Below are positions 14,177 to 18,973 of a stretch of DNA of 18,973 nucleotides, one piece after another; position 1 is the stretch's first letter; every line of letters starts with the position of its first letter. This stretch comes from Pseudomonadota bacterium (GTDB taxonomy: Bacteria; Pseudomonadota; Alphaproteobacteria; Kiloniellales; J153). Under the pieces are notes generated by a model. That model saw nothing but the letters and a program-made list of their open reading frames with translations. It was not told the DNA's origin and did not search any database. A program made the position numbers and the translations under genes. The stretch spans positions 1-18,973 of the forward strand of contig JACZWN010000040.1 of NCBI GenBank assembly GCA_022572105.1, read 5' to 3'.

Positions 14177-15859
14177 TCAACCGTCCTCGACGATTTCGTC
14201 CCCTTGCGTTTCGGCAAGCTGCCAGCCGTTCCGGGCTCGGCGCCACAATTCGTAAGCACCGAAGGCGGCAACCAAGGTCGCCAATATCGGTCGCGGAATT
14301 CCCCCCATCATGACCAGCGGTACGGATACCGCGAAGCACGCAGCCGGCATATAAAAAAGCGTCCATTTGCGCTTGGCCCGGTGCGCCTGGAACAGTGGAT
14401 AGGCGGCGGAGAAGATCGCGACGATCAAGAAAAACAGCGACCACGGCCGGGTGAAGAAGGGGCTTATATCGGTGGTGATCGCCATCGCCCGGGCAAGGTT
14501 CAATTCGGCGATGTTGCCAAGCACCACGCCCAGGATCATCGGCGCCAGCGGGAACCCGAACTGCCGCATGACGAATCCGAGGATGCCAAACCACAGCAAG
14601 GTCCAGAGGTCGAACTCGACATTATTGATGGCGAAAACGCCGATGCCGCAAAATCCTAATATTATGCCCGCCAGCATGTACATGCGAATTTTCGTGACCA
14701 GAACGAAGATCCGGAGCATGAAAGATTGAAGCCCAAGCATCATGAAGGTGGCCACGAAGAAGGCGATGAAAATGGAATAGGCGAGCACCGGCTCTTCGGC
14801 AATGAAGGTCGGGCTGGGCACCACGTCGTGGATCAGGAGCGCGCCCAGCATCACCGCCGCGGTCACGTCGCCGGGGATGCCGAGCGCCATGAGCACGATC
14901 AGCGCGCCGCCCTCGACCGCGTTGTTGGAGCTTTCCGGCGCGATGATGCCATCGGCAATGCCGGTGCCGAATTTTTCTGGATACTTGGAGGCCTTCTTGG
15001 CCTGGTCATAGGCAAGGATGTTGGCGATCGAGCCCCCGGCACCCGGCAGGATACCCGTGAACACGCCGATCAGCGCCGAGCGAAGCACGACGGTCCAGCG
15101 CTTGGCGACCTCGCGTATTGCGGCACGATGCTCGATCTTGGCGTGAATGGTTCCTCTTTCGGTCAGCGACTTTTTCGCCGATTCCGGATCCCGTACGTCA
15201 CGCAGAAGCTGGCTGAAGGCGAATAGGCCGATCAGCACGGCGATGAAATCGAATCCCTGAAGCAGCGCATCGTTGCCAAAATTGAAACGCGCCATGCCGA
15301 CGGCCTCGTCCTCGCCGACGGTCCTGACCAGCAAGCCGACGGCGCCCGCGATCAGGCCCTTTACCAGGTTGCGTCCCGACAGGCTGGCGGTGATGGTGAG
15401 CGCGAAAATCACCAGCATGAAGTAGTCCCAGGGATTGAACTCGAGCCCGATGCGCGCCAACTGCGGCGCCAGGGTGACGAGGAGCACGGCGCTGATCATG
15501 CCGCCGGAGAACGACGACCAGACACCGATGCCGAGCGCCAGTCCGGGCTGGCCCTTGCGCGCCATGGGGAAGCCATCGAAGGTGGTGGCGACCGAGGACG
15601 GCGTCCCCGGGATGCCGGTCAGGATGCCGGCCATCAGGCCGCCCGAGAGGCCGCCGACGAGAACACTCACCATGATCGCCAGTCCCTGCGGGGCGGGCAT
15701 GCCGAAGGTGAACGGCAAGGTCAGCACCACCGCCATCGCGATGGTGAATCCGGGTATAGCACCGGCGATCAAGCCGCCCGCGACTCCGACGAGCATGAGG
15801 CCAAGTGTCTCGATTGTTCCGATTTCACCGAAGGCCGCGACGATGTTTTCGAGTATCAC
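14177..15859 (-). CDS. tctA: Tripartite tricarboxylate transporter, large membrane subunit
   Basis: The TctA-type permease of a TTT importer, which uses an ion gradient to bring in a solute delivered by the periplasmic TctC-type protein. The 560-residue polytopic protein has the family hallmarks: GVAGGLIAGAIPGFTIAMAVVLTLPFTFGM near the N-terminus, GLMAGILTGIPGTPSSVATTFDGFPMARKGQPGLALG, and a second matching half, FTGILPGAGGSIANILAYDQAKKASKYPEKFGTGIADGIIAPESSNNAVEGGALI. The two P-G-T/A-G repeats form the substrate-binding loops in this family. The start is GTG at 15859, with ggaggt about seven bases upstream; no better ATG exists nearby. It begins 19 bp after tctB ends. Homologues carry citrate, aromatic acids and other anions, so the substrate is open. 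Confidence 0.95.
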   Translation of the reverse strand: MILENIVAAFGEIGTIETLGLMLVGVAGGLIAGAIPGFTIAMAVVLTLPFTFGMPAPQGLAIMVSVLVGGLSGGLMAGILTGIPGTPSSVATTFDGFPMARKGQPGLALGIGVWSSFSGGMISAVLLVTLAPQLARIGLEFNPWDYFMLVIFALTITASLSGRNLVKGLIAGAVGLLVRTVGEDEAVGMARFNFGNDALLQGFDFIAVLIGLFAFSQLLRDVRDPESAKKSLTERGTIHAKIEHRAAIREVAKRWTVVLRSALIGVFTGILPGAGGSIANILAYDQAKKASKYPEKFGTGIADGIIAPESSNNAVEGGALIVLMALGIPGDVTAAVMLGALLIHDVVPSPTFIAEEPVLAYSIFIAFFVATFMMLGLQSFMLRIFVLVTKIRMYMLAGIILGFCGIGVFAINNVEFDLWTLLWFGILGFVMRQFGFPLAPMILGVVLGNIAELNLARAMAITTDISPFFTRPWSLFFLIVAIFSAAYPLFQAHRAKRKWTLFYMPAACFAVSVPLVMMGGIPRPILATLVAAFGAYELWRRARNGWQLAETQGDEIVEDG

Positions 15860-15878
15860 GAAACCAACCTCCGGGCCG

Positions 15879-16394
15879 TCAGAAAGGCGAGAAAATCTCG
15901 CCTGGCGGCAGAATCACCCCCAGGCCATAGGTGAAAATAACCCACATGCCGCCGACCGAAATCAGGGCAAGGGCCGCGTGTTGTACAAGATTCCTGGCGC
16001 TCCACCCGCCGAGCACGCCCATCAGCGTGAAAACGAACAGGACGCCGCCGATCAGGCTGCCCAAGACCGGAAGTGTCGCCAGATAGGCGAAGAACAGGCC
16101 GAAACACCAGAGCGGATTGCGCCAGTAAAGGATCCAACCGATCAGGCCGGGCGTGCGTGGCGGGCCATCGCCGTCCTTATCGGCTTCGTCCTCGGGCGCC
16201 GGCCCCCGGCGCAGCGACTGAACCAGATAGATCGTGCTCAGCAGCGTCAGCACGCCAAGGACGACGCGCGGCCAGGTCGACGGCTTCAACTGCCCGTAAT
16301 CCGGCGCCCGGATGCTGAATGTCGACCAGAAGAGAATGCCGCAAGCCATCAACAGCACAATGGCGATGACCGCGTCGCGGTTCAGGCGTCCCAT
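15879..16394 (-). CDS. tctB: Tripartite tricarboxylate transporter, small membrane subunit
   Basis: The TctB-type (DUF1468) small membrane partner of the TTT permease. It has 171 residues and about four transmembrane helices: RDAVIAIVLLMACGILFW, VVLGVLTLLSTIYLVQSL, FGLFFAYLATLPVLGSLIGGVLFVFTLMGVLGG, and HAALALISVGGMWVIFTYGLGVILPPG. The loop between helices 2 and 3 (RRGPAPEDEADKDGDGPPRTPG) is charged and variable, as usual. The ATG at 16394 gives the family N-terminus (MGRLNRDAVIAI) and has gagagg about six bases upstream. The frame stays open for another 37 codons upstream, but that stretch crosses the intergenic stem-loop. Sequence conservation in this family is weak, so position between tctC and tctA is a large part of the evidence. 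Confidence 0.92.
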   Translation of the reverse strand: MGRLNRDAVIAIVLLMACGILFWSTFSIRAPDYGQLKPSTWPRVVLGVLTLLSTIYLVQSLRRGPAPEDEADKDGDGPPRTPGLIGWILYWRNPLWCFGLFFAYLATLPVLGSLIGGVLFVFTLMGVLGGWSARNLVQHAALALISVGGMWVIFTYGLGVILPPGEIFSPF

Positions 16395-16421
16395 TGCGGC
16401 CTCTCGGGCGTTTCTGGGAAT

Positions 16422-16463
16422 GGAAGCGGCCCGCGCCGCAAAAGTGTGGCGCGAACCGCTTCC
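16422..16463 (-). promoter_or_regulatory. Intercistronic stem-loop between tctC and tctB
   Basis: The arms ggaagcgg-cc-cgcgcc (16422-16437) and ggcgcg-aa-ccgcttcc (16448-16463) pair over 8 and 6 bp around one 2-nt internal mismatch, with a 10-nt loop. The structure starts 22 nt after the tctC stop and ends 27 nt before the tctB start. There is no U-tract after it on the transcript, so it is not a simple intrinsic terminator. It more likely protects the tctC 3' end or attenuates tctBA, so that binding protein exceeds permease. The role is inferred. Confidence 0.65.
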
Positions 16464-16485
16464 CGGCGTATTTACGTTTTGGTTG

Positions 16486-17454
16486 CTACTTTTTCCACAT
16501 GCCAATCTTGATCGCCACTTTTTCGTGATCGGCGAAGGTCTTGTCCGCCCATTCGCGGTACTCGGCCGGCCCGACCCAGTTCACCTCCGTACCCTTGGCG
16601 TCCATCTGCTTGCGGAGGTCCGCATCCTCGGCCGCGGCCTTGAACACGCCCGACCAGTACTCGATCACGTCCTTGGGCGTGCCCTTGGGCGCGACGATGC
16701 CGCGATCCAAGGCGTAGATCATGTCGACGCCGAGTTCCGTCAAAGTCGGCATGTCCGGCAAGTGCTTGGAGCGCTTCGCCGCGGCAATGGCGAAACCCTT
16801 GAGGTCACCGCCTTCAATGTACTTGCGGCCCGAAGCGACGTTGAGGCCGCCCATTTGAATCGCGCCCGAAAGCAGCGCGGTCATGCGCTCGCGCGTCCCG
16901 TCATAGGGCACGAACTTGAACTTCATGCCGGTCAGATCCTCGAGGATCAGCCAATAGAACTGGCTCGTCGATCCGAAGGTCGCGCCGACCGTGACCGTGC
17001 CCGGGGCCGCGAGCGTGGCCTGCTTGAACTCCTCGAACGTGTTCCACGGCACCTTGCCGGACGCACCGACGATGTCCGGAGTCGAGGTCAGAAGCGAGAT
17101 CGTCTCGAAGTTGTCAAATTGGAAGTCGATGCGACCGTTGAGATAACTGGTGATCGCGCTCTGATGAATGGCGAACAGCGTGCAGCCGTCGGGCTTGGCC
17201 CTGGCGGCTTCCTTGGCGCCCTTGTTGCCGCCCTGACCGCCAACGGTAACGACCTTGATCTTCGGCGTCACATCGAGGTTCTGAATGGTCTTCTCGAAGA
17301 TCGAGAAAATGACGTGGGTGCCACCGCCGGCCTTCCAGGGCACAATCAATTTGGCGGTGCGGCACGGTAGTTCGACCGCTTTGGCGGGCACCGCTCCCAT
17401 GGTGAATGCAACGACCGCAAGAACGGCCGTGGTGGCCATACGTCTCATAATCAT
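16486..17454 (-). CDS. tctC: TTT periplasmic solute-binding protein (Bug family)
   Basis: The extracytoplasmic receptor of the TTT importer, 322 residues. A signal peptide occupies residues 1-26 (MIMRRMATTAVLAVVAFTMG...AKA), followed by the mature start VELPCRTAKLIVPWKAGGGTH, the Bug-family opening (normally P-x-L-IVP-x-x-AGG-x-D). Later family features are VVTVGGQGGNKGAKEAARAKPDGCTLF, LTSTPDIVGASGKVPWNTFEEF, FVPYDGTRERMTALLSG, MPTLTELG and GIVAPKGTPKDVIEYW. ATG 17454 has ggggagg five to six bases upstream. Two cysteines in the mature protein (LPC and DGC) could form a disulfide. It is first in the tctCBA operon. The ligand is unknown; carboxylates are usual for the family. Confidence 0.93.
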   Translation of the reverse strand: MIMRRMATTAVLAVVAFTMGAVPAKAVELPCRTAKLIVPWKAGGGTHVIFSIFEKTIQNLDVTPKIKVVTVGGQGGNKGAKEAARAKPDGCTLFAIHQSAITSYLNGRIDFQFDNFETISLLTSTPDIVGASGKVPWNTFEEFKQATLAAPGTVTVGATFGSTSQFYWLILEDLTGMKFKFVPYDGTRERMTALLSGAIQMGGLNVASGRKYIEGGDLKGFAIAAAKRSKHLPDMPTLTELGVDMIYALDRGIVAPKGTPKDVIEYWSGVFKAAAEDADLRKQMDAKGTEVNWVGPAEYREWADKTFADHEKVAIKIGMWKK

Positions 17455-17615
17455 GATGTCCTCCCCAAATGCTGGCGGAGCTCGCGCTGACAACCAGGCG
17501 AAACCGCGTGAAGTTTCCTGTCGGTCCGCAACCCGACGCCTCCCCCGCTTGGCGATTGCCGACAGCCTCATCAACTCTAGCCTAGGTGCAGCTTCATTGC
17601 CAGTCGGGTAAAAAA
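17455..17615 (-). promoter_or_regulatory. Upstream region of the tctCBA operon
   Basis: The operon promoter should lie here, since no gene occupies this stretch on either strand. Apart from the clear ribosome site next to ATG 17454, I cannot place -10/-35 boxes or an operator with confidence. No regulator gene adjoins the operon. Confidence 0.35.
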
Positions 17616-17717
17616 TCTTTGAATGGACTGTGCGGGGAGCCAACCCACTCCTACAAGCGCCAAGCCGACCGCGACCACTGGCTCGAGGGCTACCGCAAGG
17701 CGGGGTTTGAGGTGTGA
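17616..17717 (+). pseudogene. Tail of an unidentified protein
   Basis: A plus-strand frame reads SLNGLCGEPTHSYKRQADRD followed by HWLEGYRKAGFEV and TGA at 17715-17717. The composition looks like genuine protein rather than a GC artefact, and resembles the C-terminus of an enzyme. I do not recognise the family and see no start codon in frame within this stretch. It is probably a remnant left by rearrangement. Confidence 0.3.
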
Positions 17718-18028
17718 GCGCAACGTCCCTTCGGCTGGTTCGAATTCAAAGCGTTTGCGGACACACCTGAACCATTTAGATCGGCACTTCTTCCCGTACG
17801 AGCCCGGGACACCGAACGTCCGGTTGGGGCCCAAACCAGACGAACGGGAGCATCACACGGGGACGTCCGCACCTGGGGGGGATGCAGACGAAATCGGGGG
17901 CAAAGCAGACATTGCCGCTTGTAGGCCTGCTTTCAGGGGTAGGGCGGTCGTGCCGGCGGCATGGCCCAAATCGCCGCCTGTAGCTGTGAGCGGAGCTTCG
18001 GAAAACCGATGAAACGCCGACTCAAAAG
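17718..18028. other. Non-coding stretch
   Basis: I see no credible gene here. An imperfect inverted repeat (aggtgtgagcgcaa at 17710-17723 against ttgcggacacacct at 17755-17768) directly follows the stop of the gene tail and might be an old terminator stem with a large loop. The rest is featureless to me. Confidence 0.4.
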
Positions 18029-18394
18029 CTATCGGACCGAGTTCTTCAGGGTTCGGCCCGCCTTGAAACGCACTGACTTGGATGCCTTGATCTTGATGGC
18101 TTCTCCCGTCCGAGGGTTCACACCCTTGCGGGCCGCACGTTTCGAGACGGTGAAGGTGCCGAAGCCTGCCAATTGAACCCGTTGGTTCTTCTTCAGCGAA
18201 GTCGTGATGGTGCCAAGAAACGCGATCATTGTTTTTCGGGCGGCGATTGCCGTGCAGCCGGTTTCGGATTGGATAACGTCAATCAGGTGCTGACGGTCTT
18301 TCATGCCCTCAGGTGTCGCCTTATATCGGCGTGCCGATTTCTTGGTCGCTCGAGACTTCTTTGGTGTGGATTTCTTTGAAGGCTTCATGGGCAT
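18029..18394 (-). CDS. HU/IHF-family DNA-binding protein with lysine-rich N-terminal tail
   Basis: A nucleoid-associated protein that would bind and bend DNA as a dimer. The 121-residue product is longer than classical HU (about 90). Residues about 1-30 form a basic tail (KPSKKSTPKKSRATKKSARR), then the HU fold begins at about 32 (KDRQHLIDVIQSETGCTAIAARKTMIAFLGTITTSLKKNQRVQLAGFGTF). The DNA-binding arm reads VSKRAARKGVNPRTGEAIKI, with the conserved RxG-x-NP-x-TGE motif including the intercalating proline, and is followed by SVRFKAGRTLKN. The start is ATG 18394 or, two codons on, ATG 18388; aagga lies about 11 bases before the first. It stands alone, with no operon partner. It is not a standard hupA/B housekeeping form. 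Confidence 0.92.
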   Translation of the reverse strand: MPMKPSKKSTPKKSRATKKSARRYKATPEGMKDRQHLIDVIQSETGCTAIAARKTMIAFLGTITTSLKKNQRVQLAGFGTFTVSKRAARKGVNPRTGEAIKIKASKSVRFKAGRTLKNSVR

Positions 18395-18462
18395 CGTAAA
18401 TGGTTCCTTCTGTCTTGTGAGGATCGAAGCTACTGATACGACATGCCTATCGGACGGGTCAA

Positions 18463-18555
18463 ATGGGGTTTGCCTTAGAAGAATCTGCAGAGGCCATCAC
18501 GGCGGACTGGGCGCGGCAGCAAGAGCGAGGGCAGGCCCGGTGTCCGAAGCTGTGA
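18463..18555 (+). CDS. Possible 30-residue small ORF
   Basis: ATG 18463 opens MGFALEESAEAITADWARQQ, continuing ERGQARCPKL to TGA at 18553-18555. The composition is protein-like (an acidic, amphipathic helix), unlike the arginine/proline artefacts around it. There is no clear ribosome site and I do not recognise it. It may be a small gene or a remnant. It lies between the HU gene and the MITE-like element. Confidence 0.2.
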   Translation: MGFALEESAEAITADWARQQERGQARCPKL

Positions 18556-18593
18556 GTAGACCAGACCTACTTCGGACATGGCCCACACTTCTC

Positions 18594-18872
18594 TTATACC
18601 AAGGAGCGCTGATAAGGACCCATAAAGATCGGGCAGGCGATCCGGCGGGCCACCGGGCGGGTAGCAGGGAAGCCGCGGGTGATGCGGGGCATCGTCAAGG
18701 CTTTCCGACGCCCTCCGGCGGTTCGCCCGCCCGACCGGAACGGCGGTTTCCCAAGGCTTTCGGACGGCGTCCCGCATGGCTTGCGATGCCCGGCATCGCC
18801 GCGCCACGCGCTCCTGGCCGAAAACCTTGGGAAACCGTCTCTATGGGTCATTATCAACGCTCCTTGGTTGTC
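18594..18872. mobile_element. MITE-like element with 27-bp terminal inverted repeats
   Basis: The left arm (18598-18624), accaaggagcgctgataagg then acccata, is the inverted counterpart of 18842-18868, with only two mismatches in 27 bp. A second inverted pair lies inside: ggtttcccaaggctttcgg (18745-18763) against ccgaaaaccttgggaaacc (18818-18836), one mismatch in 19. A small hairpin cgatgc-ccg-gcatcg sits at 18785-18799. The interior carries no credible gene. The size (about 275 bp), nested inverted repeats and further copies of the end 17-mer at 7045 and 14028 fit a non-autonomous element. The exact boundaries and any target duplication are unclear. Confidence 0.7.
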
Positions 18873-18889
18873 TAATTCCGGTCTCTCGG

Positions 18890-18973
18890 TCAAGCACTCC
18901 CGAACCCTTTGTCTCCGCCGGGAACACGGTTGTCTCCGAAGTCGTGACCGGCGGGTTTGCCGGCGCGCTTCAT
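18890..18973 (-). other. Possible gene end entering from the right edge
   Basis: The minus strand is open from the window edge to TGA at 18890-18892, reading MKRAGKPAGHDFGDNRVPGG then DKGFGSA. The ATG falls on the last three bases (18971-18973), so this is either a 27-residue frame or the end of a longer gene outside the window. I do not recognise it. Confidence 0.2.

Overview
The window is GC-rich and looks chromosomal, from an alphaproteobacterium. My best guess is a Rhodospirillales-like lineage, judged from divergent purD and xseA, a tripartite tricarboxylate transporter (TTT), and an HU-type protein with a lysine-rich tail. It mixes conserved core genes with accessory surface-polysaccharide and catabolic genes, and the boundaries are littered with decayed mobile DNA.

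Layout. (1) 1-444: the N-terminal stub of an IS5-type transposase, then non-coding DNA. (2) 445-4162: purD on the minus strand, divergent from a plus-strand pair, xseA and an M23 (LytM-type) peptidase. That pair is joined by a threefold 14-bp tandem repeat whose copies each carry an ATGA stop/start overlap. (3) 4195-9892: a surface-glycan block. It holds an FkbM-type methyltransferase (-), an O-antigen ligase-like polytopic protein (+), a wrecked family 2 glycosyltransferase (+), and a two-gene minus-strand operon of a GT4 glycosyltransferase and an asparagine synthase, which overlap by 13 nt. (4) 10041-13524: a pair of 22-bp direct repeats, a truncated M20 peptidase paralogue, an intact M20 peptidase and an amidase-signature hydrolase, all on the plus strand. 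(5) 13535-14044: IS6-family transposase pieces in scrambled order and a short repeat end. (6) 14177-17454: a complete TTT operon transcribed tctC-tctB-tctA on the minus strand, with a strong stem-loop between tctC and tctB. (7) 17455-18973: mostly non-coding DNA with a gene tail, an HU-like gene, and a roughly 275-bp MITE-like element with 27-bp terminal inverted repeats.

How the genes fit together. The glycan block would assemble and attach a lipopolysaccharide or capsule-like polymer: the GT4 enzyme adds sugars, the amidotransferase may amidate a sugar or precursor, FkbM methylates, and the ligase transfers chains. The TTT operon imports a small organic anion or similar solute. The M20 peptidase and amidase next to it cleave amide bonds, so a scavenging unit is plausible but unproven.

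I do not see a clear new defence or signalling system. The most notable structures are the ATGA relay between xseA and the M23 gene, the MITE family with an exact 17-mer at three sites, and the scrambled IS6 remnant.
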